A stretch of DNA of 64,000 nt. Source: Atopsyche davidsoni (lineage: Eukaryota > Arthropoda > Insecta > Trichoptera > Hydrobiosidae). The notes under the pieces were generated by a model. That model was not told where the DNA came from and did not search any database. It saw only the letters and a list, made by a program, of their open reading frames with translations. Both the position numbers and the translations under genes were made by a program. Shown piece after piece: positions 38,151-51,849 of the stretch. Position 1 is the stretch's first letter. The number at the start of each line of letters is the position of its first letter. The stretch is from contig JAILWY010000023.1 in the NCBI GenBank assembly GCA_022113835.1, positions 7,812,001 through 7,876,000 on the forward strand, in the 5' to 3' direction.

Positions 38151-40302
38151 CCTTCTATTTTATTTTATTATATTTCTTCTATTATTTGTTTGTTAATACT
38201 TATTATATCAATTTTAATATCGGCTACCTGTATATTATAAAATAATATATAGCAACACCTGAGTTTCCGCTTATGTTTGCAGATTATAAAAAAATAGAAG
38301 TAAATGTAGCGTAACTTCATTTATTAAAAAAAATCATTTCTCCCTGATCAAAATATTTATCTGGTTTATTTTCCATTTGTTTCTTAATAAAAAAATGGCT
38401 TCTCTAGTAGTTTATTAATAGTTCACATTAAATAGACTATAATCCGAAACGTTATGTCGCAGTCAGATAGTTAAGCTCGTCTGCCGGCGGCTTCGTAGGA
38501 AGTGCATTCTATCAAAACTGATTCATGCCAGACGGACATCTAAATCCTACCTAAACAGAGCGCCGCTCTTCAAAGTAGATTAAGCCAACTGCTCCGGGTG
38601 TGCTGTTATTTACCGAGATAGATCCTTGGTACACTTAACAGTAGTAAAACAGTATATTAGCAACTGCAATTTACTTGTTATATTTAAATATTTTGAGCAT
38701 TTACAATTTATACGATTTAAAAAATATTTTTGAGGTGTTCAACATTTTTCAATATAAAAAAGTGTATTTTTTTTATCTATTACTTGATTAATCAAAACAT
38801 AATTAGTTTGATTAATTTGACTACGGGAATATTTATTATTGCGTATAAAATACATATACACACAATAGAGCAACAACGAGCATTAATCAAGATAAATTTG
38901 ATGAATTGTGTAATGAATTATTAAATTTTTAAGTGTAATTTAATAGAATTACGATAATTAGATATTCCTCAAGAGTTAAATTTTTTGTAGTATTATTCAA
39001 GTAGTTTTGGAAGGATTTGGAGTTACTACTGAGTATTTAGTACACATTTCCAAAATCACGAACCAATTGGTAAAACACAAGTAATAATTAAAATTTTACT
39101 GATGACTTAAATCAAATCCTCACGACCGATTAAAAAAATAGATTACTGCTGAAGTTTAAACTTGTTTATGGAATTCAAAGGTAAACAAAATATTTAAACC
39201 TCACCTAAAATGAGTTTAAAACTAAGCAAAACTGAAAAAACCAATTAAAAAGGTTTAGTCCCAAAGCGATGTGGTGAACACACGAGAACTTATAAAATAT
39301 CAAATTTGGTAATGGATGGCCAAGTAAATCGAATAATGGAAAGCAGAAGTTACCGAGTGTCAGTAGAACTCTCGCGATAAAGAAATACCAGGTAACGCCT
39401 CGTGTTTGGCGATTCCGATAAATCACGGAGACTTTACAAATGCTCAAACTATAAACTGATAAACCCCTTAACTCTGGATTTAAGCTTTTGCGATATAAGA
39501 CCGATCGATTCTTATAGTGAACTACTTGGTTACATTTATTTGCTTGAATGATTTAATATGAGGTCGTGGGCTTATATTTTAGGATATGTAATCGAGTGAT
39601 TACTAGTCACAACCTCCATCATTGACTTGGTCAGTTAAAGTCTTTTGGTTTTACTGATATTTAAAATTATAATAACTTTATCGATTTTTTTATTGTTAAA
39701 CAAGTTCATTTTAATATTTTTACACGAACTTAGCTTATATGTAAAATATATCTAAGAACAGTTCTAGCATAATTGAATATTGACTAGGCTGGTGTTGAGC
39801 GTAATATATTTCGGACTGGGTCCATTATCCATCAATGCGCTTCTCCGAGAATTAATTACCGACTTGAGGGTACAAACTTTTCTCTCGAAACTTCAAATTG
39901 TCTCCTCTTTGTCGAAACTAATGACCGCAGCTCCGGCAGAGCTTCGAACCTCACAGCTTTGCGAGACTGGTAATTCCTGGGTCGGCACTGTTCTTAATGA
40001 AATCGGGGATATTGGATGTAATGCACAACTAGGATGTAAATCTGCGTTCGACGAATGACCCACACAATATACTATAGTACTCTGGTTTCAGAACAACAAA
40101 TTGCAAATTTATGCTTTTGATTTTCAAATAGACAAAGCTCGGTAACTGAATTTTTTTAAATTTAAAAAAAAGTAATTAAATACTTATATTCTCATGCGGT
40201 GTTTAATAGACTTTTATTTATATACGCCTTTTTTAGTATAAAATTTAATACTGTGTAAATATTTTCTGAATATAGTTAAAACTTTGAGGTGTTATAATGA
40301 AT
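38151..40302. other. AT-rich non-coding DNA with islands at about 38450-38600 and 39780-40060
   Basis: No gene is recognised. The second island is open for about 92 codons on the plus strand but lacks an ATG start, has no recognised domain, and is not bounded by convincing splice sites. Confidence 0.45.
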
Positions 40303-40329
40303 TTTGAATAATCATTTTGATTATTCAAA
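40303..40329. repeat. Hairpin with 12-bp perfect stem and 3-nt loop
   Basis: Arms 40303-40314 and 40318-40329 are exact reverse complements around TTT. It belongs to the set of unusually tight hairpins in this window. Confidence 0.8.
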
Positions 40330-43300
40330 TTTGCGTTGTTTACATTGTTGGCAGATTTTCGCGTATGTAAAGAAGTCAAGAAGTTACGAAATTTTCTTTC
40401 ATTGTATTAGGAGACAGTGAAATACGTTCTTCTTTGTAAAAAAGTGGCTTTCAAAGAACAAGGTGAGACCAAAGAATAAAGCAACAATGTTGCTGTGGCC
40501 TCATTCTAATTAGCTGCTTAAATAATAACATTTCTGTTTATTAGGGAGATCATTAACGATAAAAGATACCGTGTATTCTTATTTAAGATATATCGTGTTT
40601 TTTTTCACATATATTCATTTAAGTTGATATATCGTGTAATATTTAATGATAAACATAAAAAAATACATGACTTGAACGAACGTGGATTTATCAATATTTT
40701 ATAATATTTATGCTGCTTTGGTAAAAAACATTGTATTACAAAATAAAATAAATTATTTCGTTTTATTAACTGTTAAAAATAAACGTGTTTATAAATATTG
40801 AGGTAATCGATCACCCGAATGGAAGTTGGATAAAAAAATAATCCTTACCCTGCTTTCTTTTTTATGTCTCAAAATTTTATCGCGACTGAAATTCTCGACC
40901 TTTCTTTTTCCTACAATACAAAACTAAACAGAAGTAAACACGGGAACACGAGAAGTGAACAGACCTTATTTGACAGTTGGTCGCGAGACGAGGGTTGCTT
41001 GATGCATTATGTCTCGCGGGATAAAAAAATAATAAAAAATGGCGACCGACTCGGCTCGGAGGGAAATTGCCCGCTATAAAATAACATTTCCTCGCCGCCC
41101 TGACGTAAATCATGGCAGCGCCGCGCCAGAAACACGCTGGTTTGTGTTGTTAATGTTTATTGAAAGTTTAAAGCTTGCTTTGGACTACTTAATTAATGAC
41201 TGCTGTTTGAACATATAAGGCAAATATAACTCTTCAACATAAAAATCACACGATTCTGTTGGCTGCTGTTTCTATCGAAGGATTATAAATTTGTTTTAAA
41301 AATAATTTTTAGGCTGTATATTAATTACTTTATATTGAAGTCAATAAGAGGATTTTTTTATCTCTTTCTAATGAAAACGATGAAATAACATAATATCATG
41401 TATTTGAGCAAATACTAAACTTATATTATCAAAAAAAAATATATGAAAGTAATGACCACAATCAAGAGTATTGGTCACAATCTACAACTATTATTAACAT
41501 TTTCAATATCTTAATTATACTGTAATTTCAAACGAGACGGCAATGATACACTGTCGTGTATTTTAGGCGATTAAAACATAAAAGCAGATATATTATATGA
41601 GGAGAAAATTTGCATTATTATTAGATTATTCTTTTGTTGTTTACTTTAAAAAATTATTAAAATATATATTGTTATTCAATTGGAACAGGTTTGTCATGAC
41701 GGTGAATGTCATGAAATTGAAGTTTTTTTTATCTCTTAAAACACACAATATAAATTATAATGTCACCAACATGTAAATAAATAATAAAACTGCCGGTAGG
41801 CTCTACATTATATAACTAATATAAAAACAGCATGGCCTACTTAAAAAATATCTGAAGCATAAAACATTATTCTATATTACGTTTTTTTTTAAAATAAATA
41901 TTATTCTTATTTCTTTAGCATGTAATTCACGAGGTCAAACATCTACCCATTTTGATATCACTTGTTAAGTAAATTAAGTTCATATATCAATACGCCAAAA
42001 ATTTGGCTTATGAGCTTTATTGGTGTGCAGGAAAGCTGGAAGCATGTAGATGCTGACGTTATGGAAATAAAAACCATAGATTCAGGCTTTGGCGTAACTA
42101 TCGAAAAAAGTTCTCCATGTAAAATACTCTGCATTTTCATACTTAAAGGATGCGTCAAAAACAAAACCCCGTAACGTTCAAAAATGATTGATCACAATTG
42201 GTTAGCGTGGTGGAAGAGTTAGTCTATTCTTTCTATAGAGTTTGATATAATGTATTGTATATCATTATTTTATATAATTTAATATATTCTTGAGAATAGA
42301 TACTATTAAAATATTTAGTCAAAGATAAAATAAATAAAAATATATATTTATATTAAATAAATCACGGATTTAATAAAAACAACAAAATCGGTCGACACGG
42401 AATAGTTTCCCAAGCAGGTAAAGCTGGGACATTTCTCGAAGTTCAAACACGTAATATTTTTTGATAAATCGCACATATACCACCCCCATCCCCTGCGCGA
42501 AATACGCTGTTGAGTAAAGACAACAGTGTGTATGTAAGACGACTTGCTTAGTGGAGGCTCCGGCGCTCGGCAGGTACCCTCGGGGAGATTGTATTGATCA
42601 TGCGGTCTGAAATATGACACGGTGTGTACAACGTACGCTATAATATGTTCACGCACATATGCACGATCAACAATCTGGCTTCCCAGCCAATGGGATTGAT
42701 TATTATGGAAATTGAATTAGATAGACATTCAAGTATCCTGTATGCATATTAATTAATTACCAAACATCAAACTCACTGTTTATGCAATATTTAAATGTAA
42801 TCTTTTTCGTTCAGGAAAATATATAACTATGAATTTAATATTGAATATAGCAATAGTTATTTGTTGTTAATTACGTGGCCGAGCAATACATTTATATGTC
42901 AGTTATGCAACAATGATAACGGTTTGGCATATTTAGATTCATCGCACCTATAACGCAACTTGTAAAGTATACGTGTCTTTTTATATAAAATATATTTAAA
43001 ATTTTATAGTGTTTTGATATAAAAATTAAATTAGTTTCGTATAAAAAGTAATTAAATATTCATCTTAAAAAGAATCGACGCTTTATGTAAAACTTTTCAA
43101 TAGACATCTTTATCGAATTAAAATCACGACACGAAAAAACTTGAAGTTTAATGCTGTTATTTTTCTCATTACGAGAGAGCTTACGCAAAGAACTTAACGT
43201 AAATAAAATAAGAAATTCGATTCAACATCATTACTTCAAAACTTCCGAAACACTTTTTCAAAGGCGGTCGAATAAAAAAAAACCTCTTTGTAATAATTTT

Positions 43301-43450
43301 AAAACATCAAAGCCCCCGGAAGCTGGTTATATAGAACTGAAACGCACGCCACGGAGGGTGGATCGCAGAGATAATAAAATAAAATGTATTTGAGAAAGTT
43401 TCCTAATAAATTGGTTGTAATGGATATTTGTTAGTTTTCGTCCGCTTCTC
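40330..43450. other. AT-rich non-coding DNA with several GC-richer islands
   Basis: No gene is recognised. Islands lie at about 40960-41130 (CTCGCCGCCCTGACGTAAATC and CAGCGCCGCGCC), 42470-42650 and 43300-43370. Overlapping open frames on both strands in the first (plus 40864-41079, minus 40877-41113) suggest composition, not coding. Confidence 0.45.
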
Positions 43451-43488
43451 GTCACTATGACGACCAGCTGGCTGAGGTGCTTCGGAAA

Positions 43489-43560
43489 ATGAAAGCGCCG
43501 TCCTTGTGGCTACAGGTGCTCGTGCTGGGACTCATTTACAGATGGACAGTGTTGATGTAA
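43489..43560 (+). other. Candidate first coding exon with signal-peptide-like start
   Basis: An ATG at 43489 in a good insect context (GGAAAATG) opens a 23-codon frame to a TAA at 43558. It starts MKAPS and runs into a hydrophobic core, LWLQVLVLGLIY, which is the n-region and h-region layout of a secretory signal peptide. Possible splice donors are CAG|GTGCTC at 43515 and GAT|GTAATC near 43556; either would join it to a downstream exon. A short upstream ORF (43457-43492) overlaps its start by four bases. The surrounding 120 bp are GC-richer than the flanks, as an exon would be. No protein family is recognised and the match may be chance. Confidence 0.25.
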
Positions 43561-44900
43561 TCCTTCGTTATTTTTATTATTAAACACTTTTTATACGCTT
43601 ACTCTTAAAAAAATCACTTTGATTTCAAAAAAAAAAAAATAATTTTAGAAAAAGTGCACATCCATTATTTGATGTATATTGTCACATTTTTCGCTATGAT
43701 AAGTGATTTTCGGTTTTTTTTGCAACCGAAAGATCTAAAATTGGTTTCAGTTTAAATAGAGTCTATAGTTTTTAGCTGATATTTAAAGAAATAATGTGTT
43801 CCGGTAATCTCAAATCAAATCAAATATAAAAATGTTCATATCCGTATATATCGTGAGTTAAACAAGTTTAAAACACAAATTTTCTTCATTTACACACTTT
43901 TTTTTAAATGTTACTATTTATTTTTAAATACTGGTTTCTAATAAATGATTTTTTTCATTTCAGATTTTGCTCAAGGATCTTTTACTGTAACAGATACGGT
44001 ACGTATTAAAAATAATTTATTTTATTGAGTAACAGTAAAGCAGATGTTGATTAAAAATCTTCACTAAAAGATTTGTTGATTAATATATAAATGAATCGAT
44101 GATAGTGCACTCGACTTTTCAGGAGTGCCTATCTTTATAATTTATTTTGTACTTCTGATGATGCTGTGACAGCTTAAATATTAACCTTCTTACTTTTGAA
44201 ATATATTATGGATGGTATTATTTTTCAATTGATAATTAAGGCATTCTTTATCACATGGTTGCTCAATTTAATTATGAGATTTTGTTATAAATTGTATAAA
44301 TCGAATAGCTGTGAGCTCAGCAGTAACTTGATCTGAGTGTAACATACATGCCAAAAGCTAAATAATCAATATGTCAAAGCGGCACATCTTGTTATTTGAA
44401 ACAATGTGATGTCGGAGCAGATTCATTTACCAAGGCACGCAGTACTAGTAAATAACATTATAAATTTAGATGTTGGTGATCTGAAATTCTAGACCAGCCC
44501 AGACTCGACGAGACTCAGCAAGCCTGTCGTGACCTTTTACTCTGCAGGATTTTGTGAATTTGAATATTAGTTCTGCTAAGGAAAGAATAACTTAAGATAT
44601 TCGAAAGACCATTTTAGATGTTAAAAAATGGTGATTTTAAGTTATTAAATATATGCGGTGTATAAATATTTCATAAGAAGTGAAAAAAATATGCTTTGTT
44701 GTAATTTCTATATTTAAACATTGCAAAAATTACAAATTTACTAATAATGTTATTAAATAGAAGCATACGAAATCTGTACATTGTTGTTTTGTTGGAGATG
44801 GTGCTATGCAAGTTCGTTGGTAACTGCAGGTTTTAAACCTTAATGACCGACCATTTGTAATTGGTGCCAAGCTTGAAGGAAAGCCAAGCTTTTTTCTGCA
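43561..44900. other. AT-rich non-coding DNA with a possible hammerhead-like scrap
   Basis: No gene is recognised. Around 44153-44180 a CTGATGATG motif is followed by a short GCTGT/ACAGC stem. This resembles the first half of the hammerhead core found near the ends of Penelope-like elements, but the expected CGAAAC is missing. Confidence 0.35.

Positions 44901-44984
<84 letters not shown>
44901..44984. repeat. (AT)n microsatellite
   Basis: About 84 bp of alternating AT, interrupted once by AC at 44927-44928. The array is self-complementary and prone to cruciform formation and slippage. A minus-strand frame reading Tyr-Ile repeats is an artefact of it. Confidence 0.97.
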
Positions 44985-44987
<3 letters not shown>

Positions 44988-47900
44988 GAAGCAAGCCGCA
45001 AAATGTAGTTTTTTACGCTAAGTGAAAATTAATTCGAAATAATTATTTGTACAAATTCTCAATACTATAAAAGTGAATTTAGTTAAAATAAATACATACA
45101 TGTGGAATAAAAGAGGTGTGAGTTACAGATTTGGCATTTTAAAAGCATATTATGTACAGTAATAAATGCAAGGAAATGTTTTGAAGAAACAAAGTAAAAT
45201 GTAGATATTCGACTTAAAAATACGTTGAATGCAATTTTGATATGGGTAGGATACGAAAATTGTAGAAAAAACCTCGTCCCTTAAATACATTTTTTATCAT
45301 AAAGTATGTTTGTACTGTAATGATATTAGTACATTATTTGCTGATGTGTTTTCTGATGGATGTACACGTACGTTGTCATTATATTTTTGCAGACAAAATA
45401 AGTTCGAGAATGTCAATAACGAAAAAAAAAATTAAATAAATATAAACATAATTAAGAAGAGGAATGAAAATAAAAGAAACGACACGATACGAAAAATCTT
45501 TGTTTACCTAAGAATTTTAATATAGATTCAGATCCGAATTACAATTCATAATAAAATACCTTTCCCCGAATACCTCGCATGTAATATGTTTGTAGGAGTA
45601 CATCTCATCTCATATAGTGCAAATTATCCGAGATTCTTTCAGCAAACGTAAACATTACTGGCAACATAGACGTCGGGCGCGACCTCCGCTCAGACAACAC
45701 GTCGTAAAGGCACCCGCGCCGTGTGCACAGGAATCCGACCCCTGCGGCCCCCGGCGCAAGGATCCTTATTCATTACTGGCGCGGAGGTCAGGATAGGGCA
45801 GCGGTTATCAAGGGAATTCGGAATAACAGAATAATAAAAAAAATTGTTGGCATATTAAGATTAGGGGTGTCTACCCGCACCGTTTTCACATACGCAAAAA
45901 CGGAACATTTCTTTTTCTATCTACGTGCTAAATTTATGAGCGTTTTGAGAATAATTCAATTTTGGGTTAAAATATAATATTCGATATACTTGCATTTATT
46001 ATAAAAATTGGTAACTTCATCATATACGTGTAGCATTAAAAAAAAGTTTTTTTAATGTTTCAATTATATTCTACGCTTATATCTTATCGGGTTACACTAT
46101 TATATTATAACATATGACTATGAATATATTTATCAATATGTTTATTTGATTTGAGTTTATGCTAGTTTGGAGTCACTGGTATTCTAGGGGAAGGTTTGAA
46201 GGACGGGGTAAATACCACATGGAATTTAATTCTGAATTTTACGAATAAAATTACATACATACACTACACATATACATGCACGGAAGTCTGTCACTCTGAG
46301 CAAGCCTTCGAGGAACTTATATCTGAACACCATATACGCTTAATAATGAACTCAGAATTTAATACGCAAATACGTCTAGCAGGTATTTGCTTGTTTACTG
46401 ATCCGGTCGTTATTGTAAATTTATTCAGAATAATTTCTTGGATTTATGGAAACATATCCTACATATTTATATTAATTTTAAAGGGTGAAAAACACAGCAA
46501 TAAGCACATGGAAAAACAAATATTTTTGTTGAATAACATTGAATTTATTTTCAAAATACATTAAAAACGTTTTTTTTTGAGGGTGAAAGTTTTAAAACAT
46601 TATATATACAATTTTCTTCTTGTTTAATTTAACAAAAGTTATGAAATTTTATATTTTTTCAGCATAGTGTATTTTCTTTCCTTTTTCATATTTATTAAAA
46701 TTGTATATTTTTAAATCTATTGCCTCAAAAACCCTTTCAATGATTATTAAATAATAACTTTTTTTTTTTCTATATTATTTCAATCGATGATCAATCCCAT
46801 CGGACGTGTTTCCAGTATTGCATTTGCGAATGTTTCGCATCCATAAATTTGGCCGCCGAAACATAAATCTCCTTTACAATTTGTTTTAGTGTGTTAACGA
46901 AACATCATTTAATTTAACTGTATTTTCATGTAAAATTGGGAAAGTTACCGTAACGCAAATACACATGTAAGTGTTTATTTCTTTATTACGTTGTCACACC
47001 AAATAAAGTAAGTAAATTAAAATTTAATAAATATACCCTACTGCAAGCGATACATTTTGAAAAACTCAATTTTTATTATCAAAAACATTTATTTATCCTC
47101 ATACGATTAAATATATGAAAATATGAAAGGTTCCTATCCTTTATTATTTTACTTTTAAAATTTACGACCATTATAACAGTTTTTTAATCCCATAATCCTT
47201 AGCATATTATTTTACGCCGACGCCGGTGCTGGCTGAATGTTTTGACAAATGAGCGAAGGGCGAAGGAAATTTTCATTAAAATATCACAAATATTTTCATC
47301 TGCTGCATTCATGAACGAATTCGGAAATTTCCTAATTTTAAAAATAAAAACTCCGCATGTAAAGCGACTTTAAATGGACAGCAGCGGGAATTTTACTGAT
47401 ATATTCATCAAACATCCAATTTAATTTTTTTCAAATATGTAAACAAAAATAAAAAAACCTCGACTCGACTGACGACTTCGAGTGTGCGTTATTTTAATAT
47501 TTTATATGTATTTTTGAAAAATATAATATTAATAATGTACCTATCTAAGTGTTAGACGTTGGGAATTCAGTTATTAGGTATTGTGTCGCTATGCCAAACA
47601 GGCACTACTCTACAGTGTTTTTACGTTGTAATATGTTCAGTTTTTAGAACAAATACACATTCAATTTATATACATTTCGTTGTTTGAGTATAAAGTTTAA
47701 AAAATGCCATATTTTATTTTTTTATGCTTGTTATTTTTCATCACATTAGTGAAATTGCATCAAAACCACTTTCAAAATTATACGATCGTAAATACGCGTC
47801 CTCTACATTAGTCTGTCCATGCGTAAAAGGGTAATAAATGGTGCGGGATTGAATTATCTGATAGAGTTTTTTGAAATATACAGTTGCTTCTATCATTTTC

Positions 47901-48228
47901 GTATAAACTAATTTAATTCGGGTAATGAATACAATTTAATTTATTAATATTCAGCATATTTATTTAACAATTTAACACGTGTACGATATACATACAAATT
48001 AAGTACGGAACATTTATTTTAATTAAATGAAACAGTTAATCCCTGTTATGATTTCTAAGTAGCTTCACCATATAAATTAATATGAAATGTATTTAACCTT
48101 ATGTTTCAGTTATCAGTTCTTAGTATTTAATCATTGTTATTTACATGATTATACGTAATCCGTTTTCAATTATATCTTTTGTAGCTATAAGATTCTCAGG
48201 ACGGCAGATTTTCATGATTTCCGTCAGT
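44985..48228. other. AT-rich non-coding DNA with islands at about 45560-45830, 46780-46890 and 47210-47400
   Basis: No gene is recognised. The first island is GC-rich (GACCCCTGCGGCCCCCGGCG). Long open frames exist but lack ATG starts and known domains. The longest (46196-46564, plus, 122 codons) is AT-rich and unrecognised. A small hairpin with an 11-bp stem lies at 46034-46057. Confidence 0.45.
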
Positions 48229-48248
48229 CCTTATTAAATTTAATAAGG
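48229..48248. repeat. 20-bp perfect palindrome
   Basis: CCTTATTAAATTTAATAAGG is its own reverse complement. It is short, and it is noted because it adds to the excess of spacerless inverted repeats here. Confidence 0.85.
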
Positions 48249-50793
48249 TTAAAGAAAACCAAAATATCTGTATATGTTGAGTGCAAATAAAAGCATTTGA
48301 GCACGGGAACCTACATTAGTCTTTTATCAGTTGTGCGTTCTTGCCATGCACTCAAAGCACTATTTATCTTTTATCGTTTATCAAATGCACTATTTATTTC
48401 AAATTGCATTATCGTATATATATATAAATGTTAAACAATTACTTACTTTTTGAAATAATAACAAAAATGCCTTTGGCTTCTTATTGTATTTTTCTATAAT
48501 AGTTGAATCCAAAGAAAATATAAAAATTTCATACTCTGTTCTTCGTCAGTCGGAAAATATTTTACAGAAATTCATTTTTTGTCTTCCTACTGATTATGTT
48601 GTCTTAAAAGTGTTGTCAGATATACTTAAACAATTATTTAATCTCAATTTTATATTACGTGCTCTCTTGTCACCAACTTTTTTTATCAATTAGTTATTCA
48701 ATCGTTTGATGTGTCGTGGCGGTAATTTTTATCACTACAGTAACTTTAAGGGTAATTGTGACACTTCGTGTTACAATAATTAACAATCGATTTTCACTCA
48801 ATATTCAAACGCCAACAGCACCATTGTAAGGATAGGTAACAAAAGAGATTTTCGACCAGATATCCGTAATGACTCTCTCCATGGACTCGAATCGAAGGGT
48901 GTATATTTCAATTAATCGTCAGACGAAATTCCGACCGTGAATGGAATCTGATAATATTAATCGATCGAGTCGGCTCGGAATAATTCGGGATTCCAGAACA
49001 GGGCGGAGCTGACCGCTTCGTCCGAAGGAATCTCCTGCGGGCAGCGGAGAGGGTCCTGCATCCTCTGACCATGGACGTCCAGACCCCATGGCACGTCCAC
49101 TCTGATCAACCTTACACATCACACAGCATATCTACGAATATTTTTTAAAATTTTATAGCTAAACTTTAGCCTAACCTAGCATTTAAAAAAATGAAATTGT
49201 CATATTTATTTCGGCCATGGCTTTATTTCAAGTACCATGTTTTGTTCCTGTTTACATAAATATAAGTTGGTTCTCATATTTTGAATGAAAATGTTGTTTT
49301 AACTTAATTAATCCGACAGGTGTTATTATTGATGCAATTTTAATCTCACGGCCCAGTAAGCAAAAAATAGTCTTTACATAAATTAACACCGACAGGAAAA
49401 ACTTGAGAGCATCTCGGTAAGCTGTGAGATTACGGTTAAAAGCTGTAAAAGCGCGGTACCGGGGCTTATGGGGCTGTGTGCAATGCCGGTACAGGCAGGT
49501 ATGTGCTGAATACTGATGAAATATGAAATATCAAAGGGCGGATGTGAAATTCAGACTAAAATGTTTTCTAAAATTAAAACCGGTATTAAAAAAGGATTCC
49601 TGGACTTTGTCGGATAAAACAAATGCCTGTGTATAGGAAAGAAAATGAAGGACGACTGCCTTTGTACCCGAAATACCTACATTAAAAATTTACCACAGGT
49701 CAGGGTTTATATTTCATCTGTACTTTAACAAATGAATAACTCGAATTTCACAAATATTTACGAATGGTAAACAGTATTTGAATATAAAACATATATAGTT
49801 GATCACAAAGACGTTAATTTTTTAAAAATATAACTAAGCAACAAATTTGTTTGTGTAAATATTAACATAAGGTATTAAGAATAATCTTAAATGCTTAGTA
49901 GCATCTAAAACTCTATAATAAAAAAAAAAAATGAATTTTTTTTGTAGATTGATTTAATAATAAAAGTATTTTTTATAGATGTTACTAAGTACAACCAGAC
50001 TTTTAGTTTATTTACTATTGTTGTTACTATATTTACTTTTACTCTAGTTTTAAAAATGAATGATGTAAATTAAATATTTCTCCTCACAACTACAATTTGA
50101 AGTTGCGTGTTAATTGCAGTCTTTACTGAGTGTTTTAGTTTTTTTTTGATAAATTGTACTATTGATATTTCAATCTTAAAAAATAATAGCTATATAATTG
50201 CATAAATATAATGTTAAACCTAAGTAGAGAATACGAAAATAATATTTTATTAAAATCAAAATTTAAGATCTTCACTTTTTTGGAATTGCATGAGTTAGGT
50301 TTGTCCTAAACGGATGTCTCAATATTTAGATAGAAATAGTGCTACTTAAAAATCTTGAACCAAGGTAGTTTTTTTACCAGTTTAGTTTTATTTGTGTTGA
50401 GAAAATACAGCATTTGGGAATACATTGATTCTCCTTGAATAATGTAAAGTAACTGATGTGGGACTGTGTATTGAATTGAATGGCAGACTCGCCTTACCTT
50501 CGCATCTCAATACGAGATAAACAGAATCACTTTGTAGATTAGGCCACCCAGAACAGAGGCATCCAGACGTTGGAGAAACAATGTCTCGTGAAATAGTTGC
50601 AAATATGTTTCACCCTACGAACGGGCATCTTAATCATCTACAAAAATCTACAAAATCGAACTATGTCTTATCTTTTATCTAAAAAGGAAACGGCATACAA
50701 TTATTGATGAACTTATTCAATATTTTTAAAGGAATGTCCTTGGCGGGATATCATTATAATTTTATTGAAATATTTAGCCTAGGTATATGGACC
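48249..50793. other. Non-coding DNA with islands at about 48830-49120, 49300-49520 and 50460-50620
   Basis: No gene is recognised. In the first island two minus-strand frames are open: 67 codons (49122-48919) and another running 49118-48957. The second contains an exon-like segment after CTGCCCGCAG, a good acceptor, ending at a stop. Both being open suggests GC-composition effects, although a terminal exon on the minus strand cannot be excluded. Nothing is recognised in the other two islands. Confidence 0.35.
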
Positions 50794-50913
50794 CACTTTT
50801 TATTTTTGACGCGACTGGTTTCACTAACATCTTCAAGACTTCAACGTTTGATTCTTCTCGATGATGTCAACCTTGCACGGTAGCGAAACCTGTTGCATAG
50901 AAAAATAAAAAGT
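50794..50913. mobile_element. Inverted pair of hammerhead-like modules, Penelope-like terminus remnant
   Basis: Arms 50795-50826 and 50881-50913 are imperfect inverted repeats sharing ACTTTTTATTTTT and GGTTTC-CTA blocks. The right arm is preceded by CGATGATG (50859-50866), a small stem (ACC/GGT), then GCGAAACC (50883-50890). That is close to the hammerhead ribozyme order CTGATGA, stem II, GAAA. The left arm repeats the order on the minus strand (GAAGATG, then GTGAAACC). Penelope-like elements are known to carry hammerhead motifs in their terminal repeats, sometimes in inverted arrangement. The core is degenerate, with the first bases not matching, so activity is unlikely and the assignment is tentative. 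Confidence 0.35.
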
Positions 50914-51849
50914 AGGAATATCACCAAATATTTATTTAGTAATAAAATCATAAATATTTATGAATATTTTGAATCGGAAGTAACATCGTCGTGCCTCCGA
51001 GACTCGGACTTTCAGCTGAGCCTCAGCGTCTGAACGCAGATACTGAATACGGGATAGAAATTCTCACTTTTCAGATAAACTCCGTCCATTCTGTTCGCCT
51101 TTATTCGCATTCTTCACCATTCAACCGTTTACGCTTTCTATAAGTCATAAGTCTGGGCCGCAAGATTTCTATGGGAGATGTAATGGTGGGTGCTTTGTAC
51201 CTATGAGTGTTTATTTTTGTATTCAATCTCACAAATACAACGAAAGCTGCTTACTTTTGAGATTAACATATTTTTTTTACAAATAGTATATAATAACACA
51301 TTTATTACTTATATTCTCTTAAAGGTTTTAAATGGCATATAACAATAAGGATAACATCGCATATGTTTTCAATGTAAAACTACAAAATATATACACATAA
51401 AACTATTGTAATTTTTATCTGGTTGTAAATTAACTCTATTTCTCGTTTTTTTGTCACTTTAAATATTATTATATTTCAATTAAGTTATATACATACAATA
51501 TGAATAACATTAATATTTTTTTAAATCTCATAAAATTGCTATTTAAAGATAAATTTTGTTTTTGTGTATTAAATAACAGTTTTTGTGTTTTGTAACATTC
51601 CATTTTGGATTAAATTTGGCGCGTACACTTCAAGGCATCCACAGAAAAAGTAAAAAAAAAAAAACAATATTTCCCCATATTTTTCTAAAAGTATTACAGA
51701 CGATCAATTGCAATATTGTCGATATTTCCCATGAACATACCAAACGTAATTTGACTGTGCCATTCTTTGAGAAATATCTGAAGAAACAACGAAACACACT
51801 TTGAATATTAACAAACGAACAGAAGTCTTAAAATATCAGCATCTATCTA
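50914..51849. other. AT-rich non-coding DNA with island at about 51000-51190
   Basis: No gene is recognised. One plus frame through the island is open for about 50 codons without a recognised product. An A run lies at 51652-51664. A51849 is the host base left of the next Helitron. Confidence 0.45.

Noticed and set aside
46196..46564. 122-codon plus-strand open frame, the longest outside the hAT element
   Set aside because: No ATG near its start, AT-driven residues, no known domain. A rough estimate from about 70% A+T gives around one such frame by chance in six frames of 64 kb.
48880..48900. B-box-like GATTCGAGTCC on the minus strand
   Set aside because: No A box at proper distance and no tRNA fold can be drawn. 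The same holds for a GGTTCGAAGC motif near 39948.
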